A stretch of 64,000 nt of DNA from Streptomyces sp. SW4 (lineage in GTDB: Bacteria; Actinomycetota; Actinomycetes; Streptomycetales; Streptomycetaceae), in contig QKWM01000004.1 of NCBI GenBank assembly GCA_003248315.1, positions 1,302,001-1,366,000 of the forward strand, given 5' to 3'. The notes under the pieces are model-generated. The model saw only the letters and a program-made list of their open reading frames with translations, was not told where the DNA came from and ran no database searches. The position numbers and the translations under genes were made by a program. This document shows positions 56,305 through 64,000 of the stretch, one piece after another; position 1 is the first letter of the stretch; each line of letters begins with the position of its first letter.

Positions 56305-56806
56305 TCACAGCGGGACGACGCCCAGCCGGTCGAGGAAGCGGAAGAAGAGGTTTTCGGCCTGGGGACCGGGTTCGGCGGTGAGGAGGTCGACCAGCTCCCG
56401 CGGGTTCGCGTCGCGTCCGGCCTCGGCGGCCCAGGCGACGGCCCGGTCGGCCGCGTCGCGGGGGTCGAGGAAGTAGTCCTCCAGCGTCAGGCCCTCGTTC
56501 TCCGCGCCGAGGTAGCCGGCCATGGCGGCCCGCACCAGGCAGGTCGTCCACGCCCCGCTCTCGGGGCCGCCGCCTCCAGGACGACGCAGTCGCTGTCCAT
56601 GACGTAGCCGAACAGCGCCGGGGCTCCGGTCTCGTCGGCCAGGTCCCGCATGTTGCCGACGTCGCCGTCGGCGCCCGGGTACTCCCACACCTGCCATCCG
56701 TCCGGCGCGGAGGTGCGCCGCGTCATGCCCTCGGCGCCCGCCAGCGCGTCCAGTTCCGCGAGCGGCCGCTGCGCGCGGCCCACGACGAAGTACCCCAGTA
56801 GCCCAT
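56305..56806 (-). CDS. Hypothetical protein of the M-G-Y-W-G-Y-F type
   Basis: About 167 residues after restoring two bases (56563-56566, 56793-56796). GGGAG precedes ATG 56806. The restored start M-G-Y-W-G-Y-F-V-V is familiar from many Streptomyces proteins of unknown function. A W-Q-V-W-E-Y motif and an acidic C-terminal half follow. Soluble, with no enzyme motif recognised. Confidence 0.6.
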
Positions 56807-56915
56807 GTCCCGGCTCCCCCCGGCGTGTGTTCGACTCGTCCACACATCACCACAGCCGTACGGCGGTCCGCAGCCGTATCGGACAATCCGTGGCGCCGGT
56901 GAGCTGCGCCGCCGC

Positions 56916-58535
56916 TCAGGTCAGGCGGTCCGCCAGGGCCCGGAAGGAGTCCCAGGACAGCTCGGGCCGCCCGGGTCCCACAGCTTCTGGACGGTCGCCG
57001 CGAGGGGCAGCCGGATGCCGTCCGCGACCTGGGCCTGGGTCTGGGCGTTGGCGATGTCGCCCCACACCGCGAAGCTGCCGCCGAGGATCTGGTCGTCGTA
57101 CTCGGCCGGGACCGGCTGGGTGCCGCGCAGCACGCGCGGGTCCACTGCTCGTAGATGCGCTCGCCGGTCGGGTAGACGAAGGTCTGCGGCTCGCCGAGCA
57201 CGTAGTAGAGGAACTCGTCGTTGTAGTTGATCACCTCGCGTCCGGCCGCCAGGTACTCCACGGGCTGCCGGGCGCCGATCTCCTTGCCGGTCCAGTAGGC
57301 GACCTGGAGACCGGCCGCGGGGCGCACGGAGGTGTCGCGGAAGAAGCCGTCGTTCCAGGCCCGCGGCGTGCGGTCGTGCGCCCGGACCGTCCTGGCCCGG
57401 TCGTCGAGCCAGCCGGTGGTCAGGTCGGCGACGGTGGCGCCGGGGCCGTAGCGCTCGCGGGCGGCGGCGGCCAGCTGCGGGTAGGAGGCCTGCGGGTCGG
57501 ACACGGTCAGCGCCTGGTACTCGTCGCCGCCGAGGTGCCACTGGGAGCCGGGGAAGACGTCGGCGTACTCGTTCAGCAGGTCGTCGACGATCTCGGCCGA
57601 CTCGGCCTTGGAGATGTCGATGGCGCCGCGGGTCGGGGTGCCCTGGGCGTTGCGCAGCTGGAGGTCGGGGTGGGCGGCGATGACGGCGCCGAGGTGGCCG
57701 GGCGAGTCGATCTCGGGCACGACCTCGATGTGCCGTTCGGCCGCGAGGTCGACGATCTCCTTGACCTGCGCCTTGGTCAGGTGGTCGGCGGAGACGACCT
57801 CGGGGTGCGAGTCGGACTCGATGCGGAAGCCCTGGTCGTCGGAGAAGTGCAGGCCCAGCTCGTTGAACTTCAGGTCGCCCAGCTCGCGTATCCGGTCCTT
57901 GATCCACTCGGCGTCGTAGTGCTTGCGGGCGATGTCCAGCATGAACCCGCGCCGCTCCTTGGCCGGCTCGTCGCGGACGACGCCCTCGGGCGCCGTGCCC
58001 CCGTCGTGCACCGCCTGCTTCAGGGTGCGGGTGCCGTAGAAGACGCCCGCGTCGGCCGGTGCGCTGATCGTCACCCGCCCGTCCCGGACGGTGAGGGTGT
58101 AGGACTCGGGCCGGCCCCTCGCCGGCGTTGCCGCCGCCCACCTCCAGCCGCAGGTCCCCGGGCCGCTCGTCGTCCTTCTCGCCCGCGTACGCCATGCCCA
58201 GCTCGCGGGCTATGAGCCGCCCTCGTCGGCGAGCCGGCGGTCGTCGGCGACGACGACCCGGTGGCCGCGCTCCGGCTGCCAGCCGGGGCCGCGCGCGGCC
58301 TCGTGCTCGCGCACGGCGGGTATGGTGCGCGGCTCCTCGGAGAGCGGGTAGGAGCGGCTGGGACTCGGCCGGGCGCTGGTCGGCGCCTCGGCGGGCGACA
58401 CCGCGGACCGTCCGCCGCCGTCCCCGCCGGCGGCCCACACCCCACGCCGGCGCCGAGCGCGACGACCGCCGCGCCGGCGACGATCGCCCGCTGCCTGACC
58501 TTCCGCGCCGGGGACCGGCGCCCGTGCTGGCTCAC
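56916..58535 (-). CDS. Beta-N-acetylhexosaminidase (GH20), exported
   Basis: About 541 residues after restoring six bases (56970-56972, 57138-57140, two near 58108-58118, 58220-58222, 58440-58443). The N-terminus has a basic stretch and one hydrophobic segment, so it is secreted or anchored. The catalytic barrel carries W-H-L-G-G-D-E, the Asp-Glu pair of GH20, after R-K-H-Y-D and G-L-H-F-S-D-D-Q-G-F. It releases terminal GlcNAc or GalNAc from chitin-like or wall fragments. It has the most errors of any gene here. No DasR site was seen upstream. Confidence 0.88.
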
Positions 58536-58688
58536 GACGTCAACCTACGGCCGCCGACGCCACCCTGCGTCCACCACATGTTCCGAAACTCTCCCGTTCG
58601 GGTGAAATCCGGGCACCCCTCGGACATCCATGGCCTCACTCGGTAACGTGACGTCACAACTCTCACAAGATCCCCTGCCGACACACAC

Positions 58689-59350
58689 GTGACGCCCACG
58701 AGGACCCCACGCTGCCTGCGCACCGTCTTCCAGACCTCTCCGGCCGAGTCGCCATACCGGTGCCGGTGCAAACCCGCGCCGTCCCGGCGGGCGGCGAGCA
58801 CCCCCTGGCCCGCTTCAACGGCGCACCGCACGAGGAGGCCGTCCACACCCTCCTCGCCTGCCTGCGCAGCCGGCGCTGGGCGCACCGCGTCGCCGCCCAC
58901 CGCCCCTACCCCGACCTGCCCGCCCTGCTGGCGGCGGCCGACGAGGCGGCGTACGACCTGACACCGCAGGACCTGGCGGAGGCCCTGGCGACGGAGGCAC
59001 TGCCGCCCCTGCCGCAGGACACGTACTCGGCGGCCCACACGGCCCTGCGCGCGGCCCACGCGGCGTACGAGGCGCGGTTCGGCCATGTGTTCGTCATCTG
59101 CCTCGACGGCATCCCGCCGGCCGAGACGCTCGACCACGTCCTGGAAGCCATCCGGTCACGATTGACCAACGATCCGGACGAGGAGCGGGAGGTGACGGCG
59201 GAAGAACTCCGCCGCCTCGCCGGGGGCGGCTGGCGCACATCCTCCGGGCCCCGGGAACGGCACGAGGGCCCAAATCCCCCGCACCCGGCAATCAGGACCG
59301 GATCCCACCCCGGTAGCCGCCCCGGATACCCCCTTCGCGTGCAACTTTGA
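58689..59350 (+). CDS. OHCU-decarboxylase-like protein with altered active site
   Basis: About 220 residues from GTG 58689 after restoring one C at 58705-58708. L-A-R-F-N-G-A-P-H-E-E-A, S-R-R-W-A-H-R-V-A-A-H-R-P-Y-P-D-L and Y-E-A-R-F-G-H-V-F-V-I-C-L-D-G match the 2-oxo-4-hydroxy-4-carboxy-5-ureidoimidazoline decarboxylase fold. The catalytic H-P-R-I-G-type segment is missing; L-A-T-E-A-L-P-P-L occurs instead. No other urate genes are nearby. It is probably not a working decarboxylase. The C-terminal tail is Pro/Gly/Arg-rich. Confidence 0.65.
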
Positions 59351-59392
59351 TCACACCGGCAGGCCCCTGTGAGCGCCGCAGGCAACCGTCGC

Positions 59393-59398
59393 TACGAT
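59393..59398 (+). promoter_or_regulatory. Possible -10 of the sdhCDAB operon
   Basis: TACGAT fits TANNNT and lies 86 bp before sdhC in the only A+T-richer stretch of the intergenic region. No convincing -35 was found. Confidence 0.3.
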
Positions 59399-59483
59399 GC
59401 TGAGGGCCGGTGGACCGTACCGGCCGGGCCCGACCGACAGAGAAGCCGGCCGGCCCCAATCCCCGCTCCCGGAGGAAACTTCC

Positions 59484-59863
59484 GTGCCGGCTGGAACGCT
59501 GTACCGCGGCCGGGAAGGAATGTGGTCCTGGGTGGCTCACCGAGTCACCGGCGTCCTCATCTTCTTCTTCCTGTTCGTTCACGTGCTGGACACCGCACTC
59601 GTCCGTGTGTCCCCGAGGCCTACGACCAGGTCGTGGCCACGTACAAGTCGCCGATCGTCGCGCTGCTGGAGTACGGCCTCGTCGCCGCCATCCTCTTCCA
59701 CGCACTCAACGGTCTGCGCGTCATCGCCGTCGACTTCTGGATCAAGGGCGCCCGCTACCAGAAGCAGATGCTCTGGACCGTCGTCGTCCTGTGGGTCGTG
59801 CTCATGATCGGGGCGATCTACCCCGTCCTCGGCCACGCCGCTCGTGAACTGTTCGGGAGCTGA
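59484..59863 (+). CDS. sdhC: Succinate dehydrogenase cytochrome b556 subunit
   Basis: About 126 residues after restoring one C at 59611-59614. GTG 59484 follows GGAGGA. Three membrane segments. W-S-W-V-A-H-R-V-T-G-V at the start and F-H-A-L-N-G-L-R in the middle match the family; the H of F-L-F-V-H-V-L is a likely haem ligand. Together with SdhD it anchors the dehydrogenase and passes electrons to menaquinone. Confidence 0.92.
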
Positions 59864-59868
59864 CGCGC

Positions 59869-60357
59869 ATGTCGACCACTGAGAAGACCGCTTCCGGTAT
59901 CGGCCCCGTCGAGGGCGCGGGTTCCTCCGTCTACACGGTGGACAACCCGGCCCCGCTGATCGAGCCCCCGCGCAAGCGCACCAAGAAGACCCCGAAGACC
60001 ACCCGTGGCAACTTCGAGATGGCCGCCTGGCTCTTCATGCGGCTGTCCGGCGTCGTGCTGGTCGTCCTCGTCATCGGCCACCTGCTCATCCAGCTCGTGC
60101 TGGACGGCGGCGTCTCCAAGATCGGCTTCGCCTTCGTGGCCGGCCGCTGGGCCTCCCCGTTCTGGCAGGTCTGGGACCTGCTGATGCTGTGGCTGGCGAT
60201 GCTGCACGGCGCCAACGGCCTGCGCACGGTCATCAACGACTACGCGGAGCGCCCGAACACCCGCCTGTGGCTCAAGGGCCTGCTGTACACCGCCACGGTG
60301 TTCACCATCCTGCTGGGCACGCTGGTGATCTTCACCTTCGACCCGAACATCCGCTAG
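59869..60357 (+). CDS. sdhD: Succinate dehydrogenase membrane anchor subunit
   Basis: 162 residues, intact, starting 5 bp after sdhC. A hydrophilic N-terminus of about 50 residues is followed by three membrane segments. The [15 protein letters not shown] piece and M-L-H-G-A-N-G-L-R are the haem- and quinone-binding region. Its partner is the SdhC product. Confidence 0.92.
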   Translation: MSTTEKTASGIGPVEGAGSSVYTVDNPAPLIEPPRKRTKKTPKTTRGNFEMAAWLFMRLSGVVLVVLVIGHLLIQLVLDGGVSKIGFAFVAGRWASPFWQVWDLLMLWLAMLHGANGLRTVINDYAERPNTRLWLKGLLYTATVFTILLGTLVIFTFDPNIR

Positions 60358-60377
60358 GCACGGGGCTGCGAGAACTC

Positions 60378-62132
60378 ATGAAGGTACACAAGTACGACAC
60401 CGTCATCGTCGGCGCCGGTGGCGCCGGTATGCGGGCCGCCATCGAGGCGACCAAGCGCAGCCGCACGGCCGTCCTGACGAAGCTCTACCCGACCCGCTCC
60501 CACACGGGCGCCGCGCAGGGCGGCATGGCCGCCGCGCTGGCCAACGTGGAGGAGGACAACTGGGAGTGGCACACCTTCGACACGGTCAAGGGCGGTGACT
60601 ACCTGGTCGACCAGGACGCCGCCGAGATCCTGGCGAAGGAGGCCATCGACTCCGTCCTCGACCTGGAGAAGATGGGCCTGCCGTTCAACCGGACGCCGAA
60701 CGGCACCATCGACCAGCGCCGCTTCGGCGGTCACTCCCGCAACCACGGCGAGGCCCCGGTCCGCCGGTCCTGCTACGCCGCGGACCGCACCGGTCACATG
60801 ATCCTCCAGACGCTGTACCAGAACTGCGTCAAGGAGGGCGTGGAGTTCTTCAACGAGTTCTACGTCCTGGACCAGCTGATCACCGAGGTCGACGGCGTCA
60901 AGAAGTCCGCCGGTGTGGTCGCCTACGAGCTGGCCACCGGTGAGATCCACGTCTTCCAGGCGAAGTCCGTGATCTACGCCTCCGGCGGCTGCGGCAAGTT
61001 CTTCAAGGTCACCTCCAACGCGCACACCCTCACCGGTGACGGCCAGGCCGCCGTCTACCGCCGGGGCATCCCGCTGGAGGACATGGAGTTCTTCCAGTTC
61101 CACCCGACCGGCATCTGGCGCATGGGCATCCTGCTCACCGAGGGCGCCCGCGGCGAGGGCGGCATCCTGCGCAACAAGGACGGCGAGCGCTTCATGGAGA
61201 AGTACGCGCCCGTCATGAAGGACCTCGCCTCCCGTGACGTCGTCTCCCGCTCCATCTACACGGAGATCCGCGAGGGCCGCGGCTGCGGTCCCGAGGGCGA
61301 CCACGTCTACCTCGACCTGACCCACCTGCCGCCGGAGCAGCTGGACGCCAAGCTGCCCGACATCACCGAGTTCGCGCGGACCTACCTCGGCATCGAGCCC
61401 TACACGGACCCGATCCCGATCCAGCCGACCGCGCACTACGCGATGGGCGGCATCCCGACCAACGTCGAGGGCGAGGTCCTGGCGGACAACACCACCGTCG
61501 TCCCGGGCCTGTACGCCGCCGGCGAGGTCGCCTGCGTGTCCGTGCACGGCGCCAACCGCCTGGGCACCAACTCGCTGCTGGACATCAACGTGTTCGGCAA
61601 GCGGGCCGGCATCGCCGCCGCGGAGTACGCGCAGAAGGCGGACTTCGTGGAGCTTCCGGAGGACCCGGAGTCCTTCGTCGTCGAGCAGATCGAGCGGCTG
61701 CGCGCCTCCACCGGCAACGAGCGGGTGTCGGAGCTGCGCCGCGAGCTGCAGGAGACCATGGACGCCAACGTCATGGTGTTCCGCACCGAGCAGACGATCA
61801 AGACGGCCGTCGAGAAGATCGGCGAGCTGCGCGAGCGCTACAAGAACGTCGCCATCCAGGACAAGGGCAAGCGGTTCAACACCGACCTGCTGGAGGCCGT
61901 GGAGCTGGGCAACCTGCTCGACCTGGCCGAGGTCATGGCCGTCTCGGCGCTGGCCCGCAAGGAGTCCCGCGGCGGTCACTACCGCGAGGACTACCCGAAC
62001 CGCGACGACGTCAACTTCATGCGCCACACCATGGCGTACCGCGAGGTGGGCGCCGACGGCACCGAGACCGTCCGTCTCGACTACAAGCCGGTCGTCCAGA
62101 CCCGCTACCAGCCGATGGAGCGTAAGTACTGA
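60378..62132 (+). CDS. sdhA: Succinate dehydrogenase flavoprotein subunit
   Basis: 584 residues, intact. [10 protein letters not shown] binds [13 protein letters not shown] contains the histidine that carries the covalent flavin. Substrate residues lie in F-H-P-T-G-I and [15 protein letters not shown]. The C-terminal R-G-G-H-Y-R-E-D-Y is normal for the family. It oxidises succinate to fumarate in the citric acid cycle. The sdhB start overlaps its stop (TGATG). Confidence 0.97.
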   Translation: MKVHKYDTVIVGAGGAGMRAAIEATKRSRTAVLTKLYPTRSHTGAAQGGMAAALANVEEDNWEWHTFDTVKGGDYLVDQDAAEILAKEAIDSVLDLEKMGLPFNRTPNGTIDQRRFGGHSRNHGEAPVRRSCYAADRTGHMILQTLYQNCVKEGVEFFNEFYVLDQLITEVDGVKKSAGVVAYELATGEIHVFQAKSVIYASGGCGKFFKVTSNAHTLTGDGQAAVYRRGIPLEDMEFFQFHPTGIWRMGILLTEGARGEGGILRNKDGERFMEKYAPVMKDLASRDVVSRSIYTEIREGRGCGPEGDHVYLDLTHLPPEQLDAKLPDITEFARTYLGIEPYTDPIPIQPTAHYAMGGIPTNVEGEVLADNTTVVPGLYAAGEVACVSVHGANRLGTNSLLDINVFGKRAGIAAAEYAQKADFVELPEDPESFVVEQIERLRASTGNERVSELRRELQETMDANVMVFRTEQTIKTAVEKIGELRERYKNVAIQDKGKRFNTDLLEAVELGNLLDLAEVMAVSALARKESRGGHYREDYPNRDDVNFMRHTMAYREVGADGTETVRLDYKPVVQTRYQPMERKY

Positions 62133-62898
62133 TGGCTACCCCCGTAATGGACAAGGCGGAGGCCGACGCGAAGTCGACGGCGTCCCCGTACATCACCGTC
62201 ACGTTCCGCATCCGGCGGTTCAACCCGGAGGTGTCGGCCGAGGCGACCTGGGAGGACTTCCAGATCGAGCTCGACCCGAAGGAGCGCGTCCTGGACGGCC
62301 TCCACAAGATCAAGTGGGAGCTGGACGGCACGCTGACCTTCCGCCGTTCCTGCGCCCACGGCATCTGCGGGTCGGACGCCATGCGGATCAACGGCAAGAA
62401 CCGGCTGGCCTGCAAGACGCTGATCAAGGACATCAACCCGAGAAGCCGATCACGATCGAGGCCATCAAGGGCCTGACGGTCCTGAAGGACCTGGTCGTGG
62501 ACATGGAGCCGTTCTTCCAGGCGTACCGGGACGTGATGCCCTTCCTGATCACGAAGGACACCAACGAGCCGACGCGCGAGCGGCTGCAGTCGGCCGAGGA
62601 CCGCGAGCGGTTCGACGACACGACGAAGTGCATCCTGTGCGCGGCCTGCACCACGTCCTGCCCGGTGTTCTGGAACGACGGCCAGTACTTCGGCCCGGCC
62701 GCGATCGTCAACGCCCACCGCTTCATCTTCGACAGCCGTGACGAGGCCGGCGAGCAGCGGCTGGAGATCCTGAACGACCGCGACGGCGTCTGGCGCTGCC
62801 GCACGACCTTCAACTGCACGGACGCCTGCCCGCGCGGCATCGAGGTCACCAAGGCGATCGCGGAGGTGAAGCGGGCGCTGATCACGCGCCGCTTCTGA
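62132..62898 (+). CDS. sdhB: Succinate dehydrogenase iron-sulfur subunit
   Basis: About 255 residues after restoring one C at 62437-62439. The N-terminal domain holds the 2Fe-2S site (C-A-H-G-I-C-G-S-D...N-R-L-A-C). The C-terminal domain has C-I-L-C-A-A-C and C-T-D-A-C-P-R-G for the 4Fe-4S and 3Fe-4S clusters. It passes electrons from SdhA to the membrane subunits. Last gene of the operon, before a strong terminator. Confidence 0.96.
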
Positions 62899-62918
62899 CG
62901 CACCCCGTCACCCGCCAC

Positions 62919-62952
62919 GAGGGCCCCGCTTCCTTCCGGAGGCGGGGCCCTC
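62919..62952. terminator. Terminator of sdhCDAB
   Basis: GAGGGCCCCGC (62919-62929) pairs perfectly with GCGGGGCCCTC (62942-62952) around a 12-nt loop, 20 bp after sdhB. Confidence 0.88.
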
Positions 62953-63018
62953 GCGCATCCGGAGCACACAGGGCCGCCAATCACACCTTTCGGACAAACG
63001 CCGCCCTACTCTGACGGT

Positions 63019-63429
63019 ATGTCAGACGACGAGTCGTACGAACTGCTCGGGTTCGACAACGTGCTGCTGCCCGTCGGGGACCTCGGCGAGGCGGTGGCGT
63101 TCTACGAGCGCGCCGGCTTCCCGGTGGCGTTCCGGCTCGACGAGGCCGGGATCGCGCTGCTGAAGGTCGGCGGCGAGACGCCCGGCGTGCTGCTGCGCGC
63201 CGAGGAGGAGTTCGGGCACCGTCCTCCGCCGTGGCCCTCCGCACGGCTGTGGCTGGAGGTGCCGGACGCCCGGACCGCCGCCGACGCGCTGCGCGCCGCG
63301 GGGGTGGCCCTGCTCGACGACCCCTTCCCCGTCGCCACCGGCTGGACCGTGGAGTTCGCCGACCCGTGGGGGAACGTCGTCGGCCTCACCGACTACTCCA
63401 AGCGCCCGGAGCTCGGCCGGCGGCCGTGA
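63019..63429 (+). CDS. Glyoxalase/bleomycin-resistance-type (VOC) protein
   Basis: 136 residues, intact. V-L-L-P-V-G-D-L-G-E-A-V-A-F-Y-E-R-A-G-F-P at the start and F-A-D-P-W-G-N-V-V-G-L near the end are the two halves of a VOC domain. The metal ligands of true glyoxalase are not obvious, so it could be an isomerase-like or binding protein. Independent of the sdh operon. Confidence 0.82.
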   Translation: MSDDESYELLGFDNVLLPVGDLGEAVAFYERAGFPVAFRLDEAGIALLKVGGETPGVLLRAEEEFGHRPPPWPSARLWLEVPDARTAADALRAAGVALLDDPFPVATGWTVEFADPWGNVVGLTDYSKRPELGRRP

Positions 63430-63451
63430 CGGGCGCCACCCACCCGTTGAG

Positions 63452-63510
63452 TTGAACACGTTCAAAAGCAGGTCTAGAGTCTCTCCCGTCAGCGTTTTGA
63501 ACGCGTTCAA
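63452..63510 (+). promoter_or_regulatory. Promoter with twin palindromic operators
   Basis: TTGAAC (63452-63457), 17 bp, then TAGAGT (63475-63480) form a good vegetative-type promoter. TTGAACACGTTCAA (63452-63465) covers the -35; TTGAACGCGTTCAA (63497-63510) lies after the likely start point. Centres are 45 bp apart. They look like sites of a TetR-like repressor encoded outside the window. Confidence 0.7.
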
Positions 63511-63523
63511 GAAGGGGTGGGGC

Positions 63524-63931
63524 ATGGACCGCACCGTCATCGCCTACGTCATCTACCTGGCCGTCAGCGTCGCTCTGACCGTCTGGGTGGCCCGCACGCT
63601 CAGCCGCAACGGCCGGGTCTTCCTCGCCGACGTGCTGCACGGCAACGAGAAGCTCGCCGACGCCGTCAACCACCTCCTGGTGGTCGGCTTCTACCTCGTC
63701 AACCTCGGCTTCGTCGCCCTCTACCTGGGCGACGACGAGACGATCACCGACACCCGGGGCGTCTTCGAGGCGCTGTCGACCAAGCTGGGCGTGGTGCTGC
63801 TCGTCCTCGGCGTCATGCACCTGGGCAACGTCTACGTGCTCAACAGGATCCGGCGGCGCGGGGTGATGGAGCGGGAGCAGGTGCCGCCGGTCCCGCCGCA
63901 GGGCTGGGCGGCCCCGGCGGCCGGGGCCTGA
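63524..63931 (+). CDS. Small membrane protein
   Basis: 135 residues from ATG 63524, intact. Three or four membrane segments with H-L-L-V-V-G-F-Y-L-V-N-L-G-F-V in the second. The C-terminus is Pro-rich and cytoplasmic. No family recognised. It is co-transcribed with the DCC-type gene, whose start follows after 3 bp, under the twin-operator promoter. Confidence 0.72.
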   Translation: MDRTVIAYVIYLAVSVALTVWVARTLSRNGRVFLADVLHGNEKLADAVNHLLVVGFYLVNLGFVALYLGDDETITDTRGVFEALSTKLGVVLLVLGVMHLGNVYVLNRIRRRGVMEREQVPPVPPQGWAAPAAGA

Positions 63932-63934
63932 CCG

Positions 63935-64000
63935 ATGGCGTCCGCTCCCGCGACGGCCGGCGCCCCCGTGCGCCGGCTCACCGTCCTCTACGACGACCGG
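63935..64000 (+). CDS. DCC-type thiol-disulfide oxidoreductase (DUF393), 5' end only
   Basis: Only 22 codons lie in the window. They read M-A-S-A-P-A-T-A-G then R-L-T-V-L-Y-D-D-R, the usual opening of the DUF393/DCC family before its D-x-x-C-x-x-C motif. The motif itself lies outside, so the call is provisional. Confidence 0.5.
   Translation, partial: MASAPATAGAPVRRLTVLYDDR

Noticed and set aside
58420-58535. Apparent lipobox G-A-G-V-G-C at the start of the hexosaminidase
   Set aside because: The cysteine arises only from the frameshift at 58440-58443; the restored frame reads V-G-V-W-A-A.
60354-62027. 557-codon minus-strand frame opposite sdhA
   Set aside because: Composition is typical of an antisense shadow (Val/Asp/Leu/Gly), and sdhA is certain.

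Overview
The window is actinobacterial and almost certainly from a Streptomyces close to S. coelicolor. Base composition is very GC-rich, GTG and TTG starts and leaderless starts are common, and several genes are recognisable: the AfsQ1/AfsQ2/SigQ antibiotic-control locus, a BMP-type nucleoside transporter with salvage enzymes, many ECF sigma factors, and an sdhCDAB operon at the right edge. There are no rRNA or tRNA genes, insertion sequences, phage genes or CRISPR arrays. This looks like chromosomal core rather than an island.

Layout. 1-5.5 kb: the end of a membrane glycosyltransferase-like gene, a PH-domain membrane protein, then deoC with two aldehyde dehydrogenase genes. 5.7-9.2 kb: a small secreted protein, a uridine-kinase-like protein, and a flavin oxidoreductase paired with an ECF41-type sigma factor. 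9.4-13.4 kb: sigQ divergent from afsQ1-afsQ2-lipoprotein, with an AfsQ1 box between them. 13.5-20.7 kb: VanZ-like and PspC-like proteins, a secreted protein, adenosine deaminase, an alpha/beta hydrolase, a LysR/MFS pair, an ECF sigma factor and a STAS protein. 20.8-29.2 kb (minus strand): two BMP lipoproteins, then an ABC ATPase, two permeases, cdd and deoA. 29.4-31.9 kb: an M20 amidohydrolase and a small orphan gene. 31.9-41.4 kb: a divergent glycopolymer cluster with sialic-acid-type chemistry (NeuB-like synthase, NeuA-HAD fusion, four glycosyltransferase-like proteins, an acyltransferase, a methyltransferase). 41.4-46.9 kb: TetR/flavin monooxygenase, a LysE exporter, a B12-dependent acyl-CoA mutase large subunit, and an L,D-transpeptidase lipoprotein. 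47-51.5 kb: two tandem, paralogous ECF sigma plus membrane-partner modules. 51.5-59.4 kb: a PGRP/FG-GAP amidase behind a strongly foldable leader, flanked by two paralogous small proteins, then other small proteins, a GH20 hexosaminidase and a degenerate OHCU-decarboxylase-like gene. 59.5-62.9 kb: sdhCDAB. The end holds a VOC protein, a small membrane protein and the first codons of a DCC-type protein.

How the genes work together. The clearest theme is nucleoside uptake and salvage. BMP lipoproteins, ABC transporter, cytidine deaminase, thymidine phosphorylase, adenosine deaminase and deoxyribose-phosphate aldolase (feeding an aldehyde dehydrogenase) form one pathway. Five copies of one palindrome (CTACGCGCGTAG or a variant) sit at the promoters of all its units, abutting or overlapping the -10 at four of them. 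No regulator for it lies in the window. A second theme is the cell envelope: a putative Kdn/sialic-acid-like wall polymer, wall hydrolases and an L,D-transpeptidase, and sigma modules that may sense the surface.

Sequence quality. Thirty genes, including sdhB, sdhC, deoA and the ABC ATPase, are broken by single-base frameshifts. Every one I traced (about 57) is explained by one missing base in a run of C or G. I read them as homopolymer under-calls in the assembly, not pseudogenes, and give each gene its full restored span.
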